Assembly: GCF_001886715.1 (NCBI RefSeq)
Contig: NZ_CP018082.1
Span: forward strand, 620,001-684,000
Direction of reading: 5' to 3'
DNA length: 64,000 bases
Source of the DNA: Nocardia mangyaensis
GTDB taxonomy: Bacteria; Actinomycetota; Actinomycetes; Mycobacteriales; Mycobacteriaceae
The notes under the pieces were generated by a model that worked only from the letters and a program-made list of their open reading frames with translations, did no database searches and had not been told where the DNA came from. Positions 15,698 to 26,121 of this stretch are shown here, piece by piece (within the stretch, counting starts at the first letter, position 1; the number at the start of each line of letters is the position of its first letter). The position numbers and the translations under genes are program-made.

Positions 15698-18126
15698 CAG
15701 ATCGTGGTCCGGTTCGACGGATCGAGCGAGGCGACGCGGGCGATGCGTTCACCGAGATCGCGCAGGCGCTCGGCGAATTCGCGCCGTCGCTCGATCAGCT
15801 CGGCTTCGTCACCGGGTGCGGCGGGGGCGATCAGGCCGTGATTGCCGGCCAGTTTCCATGCGCTGGTGAACAGTTCCGAGGACACCGATTCGGGACTGTG
15901 CAGGCGTTGCTGCAACAGCATCTGCCGGCCGACGGCCACGCACTCGTCGATGAACTCCTTGCGGTCGATCGTGGCGTCGGCCGAACGCGCGACCAGCCGC
16001 TCGGCCACCACCAGCTGCGCGTCGAAGAACGAGCGGAGCACGCGATGGGCCATCACGAAGCCGGAATCGGTGAGCGCGGCGAGGAATTGGCGGTCGAGCC
16101 GGTCGTCGGGGGTGTGCTCGTCCCATTCGGGCACGATCAGGCGCACCTCGTTGATGATCTGGTCGGCGAATTCCTGGCGCTCGGGGAAGAAGAACTCGAA
16201 CTTGAGCAGATCGCGCAATGCGAAGGCTGCCTTCCACGCGGAGCGCAGCGGGTCGTCACCGGGGGCTTCCACCGCGGTCAGCGCGGCCAGTTCGAGAATG
16301 GCCCGGTTGACGAACCAGTGCACCGCGCTGTTGCGGTAGAACGCCGCCTCCAGATGCGCGCCGGGTTCGATCGCGTAGACCGGTTCCAGCCCACCGCGAT
16401 ACACCGTGACCACCCCGGCGAGCGCGAGCTGTTCGAGCACCACCCGCAGGCCCTGTTCGTCGCGCAGGGTGGACAGCTCGCCGCTGGGCAGCGCGCGCAG
16501 CGCGATGTAGCCGAGCACCGGGTCGAGCACCGTGCGCACCTGGCCGAGGGTGAGCGCGCGCTCGTGCACGCCGAGCAGAGCCAGCGTGACCAGCGCGTTG
16601 ACCGTGATCGGGGTGACCTCGTTGATGCCGACCGCGATGTCGAAGGCCAGGCGCTGCACGGCTTTGCGCTCGGTCTCGCCCAGCGCCGACTCGTCGGGGA
16701 CGCTGGTCGTTCCGGTGGTGGTGTCGCGCAGCGGGATGGTCAGCGGGCGCTGGTCGAGGGGGTCGCCGTGCGCGCCGAGGCGTTCACGGGCCGACAGGGG
16801 TTCGCCGAAGCGCACATACACGTGTCCGGCCGAATGCTGTTGGCTGCGCACGTATCTGGCCAGCCAGGCGATGCCCTCGGGCTTCTTGGTGCCGCCGGAC
16901 TGCTCGCTGGCGATGGCGCCGAGTTCGTTGAGTCGCTCGTAGGTGATCGAGACCGGCACCAGCAGCACGTCGTCGACCCGGCGTGAACGCACCGCGGCGG
17001 CAAGGAAATTGAGCAGGCCGTAGCGGGGCGGGCGCAGCTTGCCGGTCCTGGTTCTGCCCCCTTCGAAGTACCACTCCATGTTGAAGCGCTTGGCCAGCAG
17101 ATAGGCGAAGTACTCCTCGACGACGGCCTTGTACACCTCGTCGTCGCCGAAACTGCGCCGGATGAACACCGTGCCCGTGCGCCGGGCGATCGGGCCCATC
17201 GGCCAGAAGTTGAGATTGGCGCCGCCGATCACGTGGTTGGGCGGGAAGTCGTTGCGCGCCAGCACATCACCGAGCACGAACGCGTCGACGTAGGAGCGGT
17301 GCGAGGGCAGGAAGACCAGCGGGTACTTGCGGTTGAGCTTGCGCAGCGCGTCCAGGCCGCGCAGGTCGGTGTCGACCTTCCAGGTCGAGGCGTGGATCGG
17401 GCGCATGGCCTGGGTGAACAGGTCCGAGACCAGCCTGCTCTGCGCGGCGACCAGCTCGCGCAGCGCCTTGTCGGCGTTGCGGTACACCTGGTCGGGCTCG
17501 GCGCCGGTCTCGTCGGCGATGTAGTCGAGTTTGCGCTGGAATTCGGGGGTGTCGAGGATCTCCTCGGCGACCAGCTGCGGCACCTTGTAGCGATCACCGA
17601 TGACGGTGCGTTCGGCCCGCTCCAGCGCCACGACCGCGGCGCGGACCACCGCGCGGGCGAAGGGATCGGCGGTGCCGGCGCGCAGCAGCGCGGCGGCCTC
17701 GGGGTTGTTGGCGCGCAGCGCGCTGAGTCGGGCCGGGGCACCGACGAGCACCTGGTGGCGGTCGGGTTCGCTGCGCAGCAGCCTGCGCTGCACCAGTCGG
17801 TTGGGCTTGCGCGGGTTGGTGAGCAGCGCCAGATCGGCGAAGGTCACCCGGCGCACACCGTCGCGTTCGGGCGGCAGCCACAGCACCCGGACCGGGACGA
17901 CGAGCGGGTCGTCGTGCCGGCTGACCAGGCGTTTGGTGATGGCCTTCGCGTCGAGGTCGAGCTGGGTCACCGGCGCGGTCGAGTCGATGTCGCGGCTCAG
18001 GCCACCCTCGGCGATCCAGGCGCCGATCACCTCGCGTTCGACGCCGGAGGCCGCGTCGACGAGTGCGACCACCGAATCCGATGCTGGTCCCGTTCGCGGG
18101 CCGCGCCGCCCACCCTCAACCGTCAT
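15697..18126 (-). CDS. plsB: Glycerol-3-phosphate acyltransferase (PlsB)
   Basis: A membrane-associated enzyme of about 809 residues that acylates glycerol-3-phosphate, the first step of phospholipid and triacylglycerol synthesis. The catalytic motif is 'LPSHRSYVDAFV' (HxxxxD). It is followed by 'RRTGTVFIRRSFGDDEVYKAVVEEYFAYLLAKRFNMEWYFEGGRTRTGKLRPPRYG' (GTxFIRR and EGGRTRTGK blocks) and 'VLLVPVSITYERLNE'. Length and block order are those of bacterial PlsB. ATG 18126 (MTVEGG) is preferred to TTG 18138. The divergent region to 18399 carries an iron-box-like sequence. Confidence 0.93.
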   Translation of the reverse strand: MTVEGGRRGPRTGPASDSVVALVDAASGVEREVIGAWIAEGGLSRDIDSTAPVTQLDLDAKAITKRLVSRHDDPLVVPVRVLWLPPERDGVRRVTFADLALLTNPRKPNRLVQRRLLRSEPDRHQVLVGAPARLSALRANNPEAAALLRAGTADPFARAVVRAAVVALERAERTVIGDRYKVPQLVAEEILDTPEFQRKLDYIADETGAEPDQVYRNADKALRELVAAQSRLVSDLFTQAMRPIHASTWKVDTDLRGLDALRKLNRKYPLVFLPSHRSYVDAFVLGDVLARNDFPPNHVIGGANLNFWPMGPIARRTGTVFIRRSFGDDEVYKAVVEEYFAYLLAKRFNMEWYFEGGRTRTGKLRPPRYGLLNFLAAAVRSRRVDDVLLVPVSITYERLNELGAIASEQSGGTKKPEGIAWLARYVRSQQHSAGHVYVRFGEPLSARERLGAHGDPLDQRPLTIPLRDTTTGTTSVPDESALGETERKAVQRLAFDIAVGINEVTPITVNALVTLALLGVHERALTLGQVRTVLDPVLGYIALRALPSGELSTLRDEQGLRVVLEQLALAGVVTVYRGGLEPVYAIEPGAHLEAAFYRNSAVHWFVNRAILELAALTAVEAPGDDPLRSAWKAAFALRDLLKFEFFFPERQEFADQIINEVRLIVPEWDEHTPDDRLDRQFLAALTDSGFVMAHRVLRSFFDAQLVVAERLVARSADATIDRKEFIDECVAVGRQMLLQQRLHSPESVSSELFTSAWKLAGNHGLIAPAAPGDEAELIERRREFAERLRDLGERIARVASLDPSNRTTI

Positions 18127-18291
18127 GGTTCCATTCAAGCCCGAGTACGGCCATCCCGCATCGGACTTCGTCGACAGGCGCGTCGCCGCGCGCCGGAGTC
18201 GCGCCGAATCGGTCGAGTGATGCCAACCGTGTTCGGCGTTGGCACGGCTTCTCCGCGGCGGATCGTCTGCCGCGCTCGACCTGCTCCACGG

Positions 18292-18310
18292 TTAGCTTAG
18301 GCAAGCCTAT
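18292..18310. promoter_or_regulatory. IdeR/DtxR iron-box-like site
   Basis: TTAGCTTAGGCAAGCCTAT matches 15 of 19 positions of the IdeR/DtxR consensus TTAGGTTAGGCTAACCTAA and has the perfect core TAGGC-aa-GCCTA. It lies 88 bp before the acyl-CoA carboxylase start and 165 bp before the divergent plsB start. Confidence 0.6.
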
Positions 18311-18398
18311 CTTATGAGCTGCGTCTCTCCCCGGTACTGTGGCAACGTCCACCGGAAAGCTGTACCGCCCGACCCGCCCGCGACACCTGGATGTATTG

Positions 18399-19943
<1,545 letters not shown>

Positions 19944-20021
19944 TCGTCGCGGCGCCGGTGCGAACCTCGCACCGGCGCTTGCCGATTCGCGCTTTCGCCT
20001 GGCCGAACTAGACTTCCGCGG

Positions 20022-20885
20022 GTGAGCAAGTGGACTACCGCGCAACTGCCAGACCAGACCGGCCGCACGATCATCGTCACCGGTGCCAACAGCGGTCTCG
20101 GCGCCGCCACCGCGCGGGCACTGAGCGAGGCGGGCGCGCGGGTGGTCCTGGCCTGTCGCAATGTCGCCAAGGCCGAGCGGGTGGCCGCGAGCCTGCCCGG
20201 CCAGAGCGAGGTCCGTGCGCTCGATCTGGCGAATCTGAACTCCGTGCGCGCCTTCGCCGACTCGATCGAGCGCGTCGACGTGCTGATCAACAACGCGGGC
20301 GTGATGGCGCTGCCGCTGCACCGCACCGCCGACGGCTTCGAGATGCAGTTCGGCACCAACCACCTCGGTCACTTCGCCCTGACCAACCTGCTGCTCGACC
20401 GGATCACCGACCGCGTGGTGACGGTCGCCAGCGGCGCGCACCGCATCGGCAAGATCAACCTGGACGACCCGAACTGGGAGCGTCGCCGCTACGACCGCTG
20501 GCTGGCCTACGGTCAGTCCAAGCTGGCCAACCTGAGCTTCGCCTACGAGCTACAGCGTCGCCTGGCCGGTGAGGGTTCGGCGGTGGTGTCGGTCGCCGCG
20601 CACCCCGGCTACGCCGCCACCGATCTCATGTCGCACACCGAGTCCATCCAGGACCGGTTCATGTGGCTGGGCAACCGCATGTTCGCCCAGAGCGCCGAGC
20701 AGGGCGCGCTGCCCTCCCTGTTCGCCGCCACCGCCCACATCGAGCCGGGCGCGTTCTACGGCCCCGACGGCTTCCTGGGCCTGCGCGGTTACCCGACGCG
20801 CAGTGCCAGCAGCGCCGCGTCGAAGGACCGCGTCCTGGCCGGCGAGCTGTGGGAACTCTCGGAAAAGCTCTGCGGCCTGATCTGA
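20022..20885 (+). CDS. Short-chain dehydrogenase/reductase
   Basis: A 287-residue NAD(P)-dependent oxidoreductase. The Rossmann motif is 'IIVTGANSGLGAATARALSEAG' (TGxxxGxG) with 'VVLACRN' after beta-2, which favours NADPH. Also seen are 'LINNAGVMALP', the catalytic Ser in 'VTVASGAH', and YxxxK as 'YGQSK'. The pattern resembles retinol-dehydrogenase/WWOX-like SDRs; the substrate is unknown. GTG start 20022 lies 78 bp after the carboxylase gene, with no hairpin obvious between them. Confidence 0.85.
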   Translation: MSKWTTAQLPDQTGRTIIVTGANSGLGAATARALSEAGARVVLACRNVAKAERVAASLPGQSEVRALDLANLNSVRAFADSIERVDVLINNAGVMALPLHRTADGFEMQFGTNHLGHFALTNLLLDRITDRVVTVASGAHRIGKINLDDPNWERRRYDRWLAYGQSKLANLSFAYELQRRLAGEGSAVVSVAAHPGYAATDLMSHTESIQDRFMWLGNRMFAQSAEQGALPSLFAATAHIEPGAFYGPDGFLGLRGYPTRSASSAASKDRVLAGELWELSEKLCGLI

Positions 20886-20952
20886 TGTCACACCCGTGAG
20901 CGCTCCTTCGTCATCTCGGTGAACCCCTCAGGGCCACGACGAAGGAGCCATC

Positions 20953-21423
20953 ATGGAACCGCGCTTCAACCTCTACGCCAACCCCGTCTCCGCCAGCTTC
21001 ACCAAGCGGCTGATCATGGCGAGCAAGGTGCTCGAGGACTCCACCTTGCCCAAAACCACCTACGAACTGGTCAAGATCCGGGCCTCGCAGATCAACGGCT
21101 GCGGCTACTGCACCGACATGCACACCAAGGACGCCGCCCACGCGGGCGAATCGGCGGTTCGGATCAACCTGGTCGCCGCCTGGCACGAGGCAGGTGTCTA
21201 CACCGAGGCCGAGCGCGCCGCTCTCGCGCTCACCGAGGAGGCCACCCGCGCCGCCGACGGCGGACACGTCACCGACGACACCTGGGACCAGGTCCGCAAG
21301 CACTACGACGATGACCAGATCGCCGCGCTGATCGGTGCCATCGCGATGATCAACGCCTGGAACCGGCTCAACGCCATCGCCCGGACGCCCGCGGGCGACT
21401 ACGTCCCTGGTCAGTGGGGCTGA
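20953..21423 (+). CDS. Carboxymuconolactone decarboxylase/AhpD-like protein
   Basis: A 156-residue all-helical protein. The CxxC-xxx-H active site is 'INGCGYCTDMHTKDA' near residue 50, and 'FTKRLIMASKVLEDSTLPKTTYELVKIRASQ' and 'ALIGAIAMINAWNRLNAIAR' are standard for the AhpD-like CMD subfamily. Members act in peroxide or thiol redox chemistry. ATG start 20953 is preceded by AAGGAG. No partner peroxidase is next to it. Confidence 0.85.
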   Translation: MEPRFNLYANPVSASFTKRLIMASKVLEDSTLPKTTYELVKIRASQINGCGYCTDMHTKDAAHAGESAVRINLVAAWHEAGVYTEAERAALALTEEATRAADGGHVTDDTWDQVRKHYDDDQIAALIGAIAMINAWNRLNAIARTPAGDYVPGQWG

Positions 21424-21563
21424 GCACCGACTCCGCCGGGGCGACATCGTGCTCCGGCGGGCCGGAAGGAGCGGGCCAAGCGGTGTCGAGCGGGTGTGAT
21501 GGTCCACACTCCGGGCGAGGGCGCGCGGGTCTGCGCGGATTCACCGGTGGTACAGTCCTTGAC

Positions 21564-21632
21564 ATGCAGCGCGCATATTTCTGGTTTAGCGACCCGGCCC
21601 TGGGTGGGCCGGTCTGCGACCCTGCGCGCTGA
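21564..21632 (+). CDS. Aromatic amino-acid leader peptide upstream of DAHP synthase
   Basis: A 22-residue open frame ending TGA at 21630-21632. Residues 5-8 are Tyr-Phe-Trp-Phe, so all three aromatic amino acids are read in four consecutive codons, 90 bp before the gene for the first step of aromatic biosynthesis. Residues 2-4 are Gln-Arg-Ala. A TACAGT hexamer at 21551-21556 would place transcript initiation at about the ATG, so translation may be leaderless. A 9-bp outer stem pairs its start with its stop. No family search was possible; the design is that of a transcription-attenuation leader. Confidence 0.75.
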   Translation: MQRAYFWFSDPALGGPVCDPAR

Positions 21633-21668
21633 CTTCCTCCACCCCGAGCCGGATTCCTGACCGGCTCG
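21567..21668 (+). promoter_or_regulatory. Putative attenuator of the DAHP synthase gene
   Basis: Three stems can form. An outer stem, CAGCGCGCA (21567-21575) with TGCGCGCTG (21623-21631), encloses the aromatic codons. An inner hairpin, CCGGCCC (21594-21600) with GGGCCGG (21606-21612), sits inside it. A later hairpin, CGAGCCGG (21645-21652) with CCGGCTCG (21661-21668), ends 53 bp before the start codon. A ribosome stalled on the aromatic codons would sit over the start of the outer stem. No U-run follows the last hairpin, so termination versus translation control is open. Confidence 0.6.
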
Positions 21669-21721
21669 ACGGGTAGCGAAATTCCGTGGGTCGGCCTTCT
21701 ACCGAAAAGGACCCACATCTC

Positions 21722-22810
21722 ATGACCACCGCAGCCGACGTCGACGCGCGGCATTCCGATCTCGATGATCAGCGCACCCTCAGCGTGAGCCCCCTGCGCT
21801 CGCCCGCCGAGGTCCGCTTGGTCCACCAGATCACCGACGAGCTGGCCGATACCGTGCGCTCCGGCCGCAAAGCCACCGTCGACGTGCTCAACGGCGACGA
21901 CGACCGCCTCATGGTGATCGTCGGCCCGTGCTCGGTCCACGACCCGGTCGCCGCGCTGGACTACGCCCGCAAGCTGGCCGCCAAGGCCGAGGAGCTGGGC
22001 GACCGGCTGCACGTGGTGATGCGCGTGTACTTCGAGAAGCCGCGCACCACGCTGGGCTGGAAGGGTCTGATCAACGATCCGCACCTGGACGGCTCGTTCG
22101 ACGTGAACACCGGCCTCGGCATCGGTCGCAAGGTGCTCGTCGACATCACCGCCCTCGGCCTACCGGTGGCGTGTGAGTTCCTCGACCCGATCACCCCGCA
22201 GTACATCGCGGACCTGGTCTCCTACGGCGCGATCGGCGCCCGCACCGCCGCCAGCCAGGTGCACCGCCAGCTGTCCTCGGCGCTGTCGATGCCGGTGGGC
22301 ATCAAGAACGGCACCGACGGTGACGTGCAGGTCGCGGTCGACGGTGTGCGCGCCGCCGCCGCCAGCCACGTCTTCCCCGGCACCGACCTCGACGGCCGCT
22401 CCGCGCTGATCCGCACCTCGGGCAACCCCGACTGCCACGTCATCCTGCGCGGGGGCAGCAACGGCACCAACTACGACGCCGCCTCGGTCGCCGAGGCCAA
22501 GCTGCGGCTGGAGAAGTCTTCGCTGGCCCAGCGCGTCGTCGTCGACGCCAGCCACGGCAACTCCAACAAGGACCACAACCGTCAGGTCGACGTGGTCACC
22601 GACATCGCCGACCGCCTCGCCGCGGGCGAACAGGGCGTCGTCGGCGTGATGCTGGAGTCCTTCCTCGTCGCGGGCCGCCAAGACCTCACCCTCGGCAAGT
22701 CCGCTGAGCTGACCTACGGCCAATCCATCACCGACGCCTGCATCGACTGGGACACCACCGCTGCCCAGCTCGACCGCCTGGCCGACGCGGTGGCCGCGCG
22801 CCGCGCCTGA
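21722..22810 (+). CDS. aroF: 3-deoxy-7-phosphoheptulonate (DAHP) synthase, type I
   Basis: A 362-residue enzyme that condenses phosphoenolpyruvate and erythrose-4-phosphate, the committed step to Phe, Tyr and Trp. Class I blocks are 'VIVGPCSVHDPVAALDYARKLA', 'MRVYFEKPRTTLGWKGLINDPHLDGSFDVNTGL', 'GARTAASQVHRQLSSALSMPVGIKNGTDG', 'ILRGGSNGTNYD', 'VVVDASHGNSNKDHNRQ' and 'GVMLESFLVAGRQ'. It resembles the AroF/G/H type rather than the type II enzyme known from mycobacteria. ATG 21722 lies 89 bp beyond the leader peptide stop. A textbook intrinsic terminator follows. Confidence 0.95.
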   Translation: MTTAADVDARHSDLDDQRTLSVSPLRSPAEVRLVHQITDELADTVRSGRKATVDVLNGDDDRLMVIVGPCSVHDPVAALDYARKLAAKAEELGDRLHVVMRVYFEKPRTTLGWKGLINDPHLDGSFDVNTGLGIGRKVLVDITALGLPVACEFLDPITPQYIADLVSYGAIGARTAASQVHRQLSSALSMPVGIKNGTDGDVQVAVDGVRAAAASHVFPGTDLDGRSALIRTSGNPDCHVILRGGSNGTNYDAASVAEAKLRLEKSSLAQRVVVDASHGNSNKDHNRQVDVVTDIADRLAAGEQGVVGVMLESFLVAGRQDLTLGKSAELTYGQSITDACIDWDTTAAQLDRLADAVAARRA

Positions 22811-22824
22811 CCCGCTTCGAGACA

Positions 22825-22856
22825 CGCCCTGGAACCTCCTGTTCCAGGGCGTTTTT
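22825..22856 (+). terminator. Intrinsic terminator of DAHP synthase
   Basis: Perfect 11-bp stem CGCCCTGGAAC / GTTCCAGGGCG (22825-22835, 22841-22851), loop CTCCT, followed by TTTTT. Confidence 0.95.
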
Positions 22857-22880
22857 CGTGTGCCGCACCGCCTGCAGGTC

Positions 22881-22957
22881 GGACGGTTGATCACCAGGCT
22901 CTGAGGCGAGTATCCGCCGAGTGGCGAACGCCATCAGTGCCTGGTGATCAAGGGTCC
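22881..22957. repeat. R1 palindromic repeat, copy A
   Basis: 77-bp element. Outer GGAC / GTCC plus perfect 13-bp arms TTGATCACCAGGC (22887-22899) and GCCTGGTGATCAA (22939-22951). The core, around 22911-22935, has the family string TATCCGCCGAGTGGCGAACGCC. It lies between the DAHP synthase terminator and hrpB. Confidence 0.85.
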
Positions 22958-23084
22958 AGGTTGACGGGTGACGGGCGGCGAACCGGCATGAGCGATACGC
23001 CCGCACTCGCCGTGCGCGACCAACTGCGTGCGTGCGAGTAGGTGGTTGCCGTTCCGGGCGGGGTGGGCGGCAGACTGGGTGGTG

Positions 23085-26036
23085 ATGAAACTGCCTGAAC
23101 TTCCCGATCTGCCGGTGCGGTCCGCGCTGGGGGAGATCGTCGCGACGCTGGCCGCGCGGGGTGTCGCCGTGCTGGTCGCGCCGCCGGGGACCGGGAAGAC
23201 GACGCTGGTGCCGCTGGCGTTGGCGGCCGGAACGGCGGGGCGGGTCGTCGTGGCCGAACCACGGCGGTTGGCCGCGCGGGCGGCGGCGGCGCGGATGGCC
23301 TCGTTGCTGGGGGAGCGGGTCGGGGAGACCGTCGGATACTCCGTGCGCGGGGACCGGAAGGTGGGCCCGCGAACGCGGATCGAGGTGGTGACCTCCGGCC
23401 TGCTGGTACGGCGGCTGCAGCAGGACCCGGAGCTGTCCGGCGTCGACACCGTCATGCTCGACGAATGCCACGAGCGTCACCTCGACGCCGACCTCCTGCT
23501 GGCACTGCTGCTCGACGCCCGCGCAGGACTCCGCCCGGACCTGCGCGTCCTCGCCACCTCCGCGACGGTCGCTGCGGACCGCCTGGCGGAGTTGCTGGGC
23601 GCGGGGATGGCCGGGCCGTCCGCGCAATCGCCCGCCGGGGAGGCTTGGGGCGCGGAGGTGGTGGTGTCATCCGCCGACGCGGGACCGTTTTCGGCGCGGC
23701 CGGAATCCGGTGACGTCGCGGCGCGGCTGGACGGGCGATCGACGGCGCCGTTGGCGTCGGCACCACCTGTCGGCGGGGCTCGGCCGGACCCCGACGGGAG
23801 CTCCGCGACGGTGTCACGCCCAGGGCGTGCACCGGTTCTCGAAGTGCGGGGGAGAACCTATCCGGTCGAGATCGGGTATCTGCCCGCGCTGCGCCGGGAG
23901 CGGATCGAAGCGCAGGTCGCGCGGGCGACCCGGCACGCACTGTCGGCTGGTGTCGGGGACGTGCTGGTCTTTCTGCCCGGCGTCGGCGAGATCAACCGCA
24001 CCGCGGGACTTCTGCGCGATCTCGACGATGTGGACGTGGTCGTGTTGCACGGCAGGCTCGGGGGCGGCATGCAGGATCTCGCCTTGCGTCCGGGTGCGCG
24101 CCGCCGCGTCGTCTTGTCCACGGCGATAGCCGAATCCAGCCTGACCGTGCCCGGTGTGCGCGCGGTCGTCGACTCCGGGCTTTCCCGTGTGCCCCGCGTC
24201 GACCATCGCCGCGGTCTGTCCGGCCTTGCGACAGTGCGGGTTTCGGCCGCGGTCGCCGAGCAGCGCGCGGGCCGGGCGGGCCGTGAAGCCCCCGGTCAGG
24301 CGTGGCGCTGCTGGCCCGAATACGAACACCACACCCTGCCCGCCTATCCCGAGCCGGAGATCCGCACCGCCGAATTGACCCGCCTCGCCTTGGAATTGGC
24401 CTGCTGGGGCACTCCCGACGGCTCCGCTCTCGCCTGGTGGGACGCCCCGCCGGAGGGGCCGCTCACTCTCGCCCGCACCACCCTGCGCACCCTCGGCGCT
24501 CTCGACCCCACCGGCCACATCACCCCCCGCGGCCGCGCCATGGCTGCCCTCGGCTTGCACCCCCGATTGGCCCGCGCCCTCCTCGACGGCGCCACCCGTG
24601 TCGGCCCGAAAGCCGCCGCCGAAATGGTCGTCCTCATGGACGACGACTCCCTCACCACCGCCACCGACGCCGCAGCTGCCCTCCGCGCCCTGCGCGCCGA
24701 ACGCCCACCCCGCTGGACCAAAGAGGTCCAACGCCTGACCCGCCTGGTCACCGAACACCTCCCGTCGGCAGACCCCACGCCCACCTCACACCCGACCCTC
24801 GGCCCGAAGACCCCGGAACGCGATTCTTCGAACGCACCGCGCGACGGCACGAATCGCGGCCGAGGTGCGACCGAGGATGCCGCCGCGGCGCGTGGTGCTG
24901 TACCCGGCGCATCGGGTGCTTCCACGGGTGTTGGTGCTTCGCGGGGTGGCGCGGCCGGAGGTCCGGGCGCCGTAGTGGCGCGGAGTGCTGTGTCAGGTGC
25001 GGCCGGGAGTGCCGCTACAGCGGGTGCTGCTGTGTCCGGTGCGGCGGGTGCGGCAGGGGAAACCGCCGCGTTGTTGATCGCCTTGGCGCAGCCGGAACGG
25101 TTGGCGCGCAGGCGATCGGCGGGGTCGTCGACGTATCTCATGGCAGGGGGAACCGCGGTGACCTTGCCGCCGGGTGCTGGTCTCGCTGAGGCGGAATGGC
25201 TGGCGGTGGCGGTGGCCGATCGCGATCCGGGGCGGGCGGAGGGGCGAATTCGGTTGGCGGCCATCGCTGATGAGGAGCTGGCCAGGGAAGCCGCGCCGGG
25301 GTTGGTGACGCAGGTCGAGGAGGTGCGGTGGGACAGTGGCGATGTGGTCGCACGCCGGGTGGAGCGATTCGGCGCGATCACGCTGTCGGACAAGCCGCTA
25401 CGCGAACCGGATCGGGCGCTGCTCGCCGAGGCGGTGCGGCAGGGCCTGCGTACCGACGGCCTCGACCTGCTGCGCTGGGATGCCGACGCGCGCACCCTGC
25501 GTCAACGTCTCGACTTCCTCCACCGCGCCCTCGGCGCGCCATGGCCCGCCGTCGACGACGACGCCCTGCTCGCCGACCTCGACGCCTGGCTCGGCCCCGA
25601 ACTGTCCACCGCCCGCCGCCGTCGCGACCTCACGCGCATCGATGCGGGCACCGCCCTGCGCCGTCTGCTCCCGTGGCCGGAAGCCACCCGCCTCGACGAA
25701 CTCGCCCCCGAACGCCTGGAAGTACCCTCCGGCAGCCGCATCCGCCTCGACTACTCCGCCGACCAGCCGATCCTCGCGGTCAAGGTGCAGGAGATCCTCG
25801 GCTGGACCGCGCCACCCGCCCTCGCCGACGGCCGCGCCCACCTCGTCCTCCACCTGCTGTCCCCGGCCCAGCGCCCCGTCGCCGTCACCGCCGACCTCCC
25901 CTCCTTCTGGCGCACCGGCTGGTCCCAGGTTCGCGCCGACCTGCGCGGCCGCTACCCCAAACACGCCTGGCCCGAAGACCCCACCACCGTCATCCCACAC
26001 CGTGGCACCGCCCGCCGCGCCCAGCTGGACAAGTGA
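23085..26036 (+). CDS. hrpB: ATP-dependent helicase HrpB
   Basis: A 983-residue DEAH-type RNA helicase. Motif I is 'APPGTGKTT' (residues 32-40), motif II 'DECH' (126-129), motif III 'ATSATVA', then 'DVLVFLPGVGEINRTAGLLRDL', 'VVLSTAIAESSLTVPGVRAVVDSG' and motif VI 'AEQRAGRAGRE'. The HrpB C-terminal domain ends 'KHAWPEDP'. Two segments are not conserved: about residues 174-248, and an Ala/Gly/Pro-rich stretch about residues 558-661. HrpB's cellular role is poorly defined. ATG 23085 was chosen because MKLPELPDLPVRSAL matches the family start. The stop codon lies inside R1 copy B. Confidence 0.9.
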   Translation: MKLPELPDLPVRSALGEIVATLAARGVAVLVAPPGTGKTTLVPLALAAGTAGRVVVAEPRRLAARAAAARMASLLGERVGETVGYSVRGDRKVGPRTRIEVVTSGLLVRRLQQDPELSGVDTVMLDECHERHLDADLLLALLLDARAGLRPDLRVLATSATVAADRLAELLGAGMAGPSAQSPAGEAWGAEVVVSSADAGPFSARPESGDVAARLDGRSTAPLASAPPVGGARPDPDGSSATVSRPGRAPVLEVRGRTYPVEIGYLPALRRERIEAQVARATRHALSAGVGDVLVFLPGVGEINRTAGLLRDLDDVDVVVLHGRLGGGMQDLALRPGARRRVVLSTAIAESSLTVPGVRAVVDSGLSRVPRVDHRRGLSGLATVRVSAAVAEQRAGRAGREAPGQAWRCWPEYEHHTLPAYPEPEIRTAELTRLALELACWGTPDGSALAWWDAPPEGPLTLARTTLRTLGALDPTGHITPRGRAMAALGLHPRLARALLDGATRVGPKAAAEMVVLMDDDSLTTATDAAAALRALRAERPPRWTKEVQRLTRLVTEHLPSADPTPTSHPTLGPKTPERDSSNAPRDGTNRGRGATEDAAAARGAVPGASGASTGVGASRGGAAGGPGAVVARSAVSGAAGSAATAGAAVSGAAGAAGETAALLIALAQPERLARRRSAGSSTYLMAGGTAVTLPPGAGLAEAEWLAVAVADRDPGRAEGRIRLAAIADEELAREAAPGLVTQVEEVRWDSGDVVARRVERFGAITLSDKPLREPDRALLAEAVRQGLRTDGLDLLRWDADARTLRQRLDFLHRALGAPWPAVDDDALLADLDAWLGPELSTARRRRDLTRIDAGTALRRLLPWPEATRLDELAPERLEVPSGSRIRLDYSADQPILAVKVQEILGWTAPPALADGRAHLVLHLLSPAQRPVAVTADLPSFWRTGWSQVRADLRGRYPKHAWPEDPTTVIPHRGTARRAQLDK

Positions 26037-26105
26037 TCACCACGCTCTGGTGCGAGCATCGCCCGAGTAACCACCGCCGCCACAGTGTGGTGATCAACCG
26101 TCCAG
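26025..26105. repeat. R1 palindromic repeat, copy B
   Basis: 81-bp element with outer CTGGAC / GTCCAG. Arms TGATCACCACGCT (26034-26046) and AGTGTGGTGATCA (26084-26096) differ at one position. The TGA stop of hrpB (26034-26036) is the first codon of the left arm. Confidence 0.85.
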
Positions 26106-26121
26106 GTAATCCGGCCGACTG

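Noticed and set aside
14273..15841. 522-codon plus-strand frame across the HAD-PlsC gene
   Set aside because: Complementary-strand artefact of strong GC3 bias; no conserved motif.
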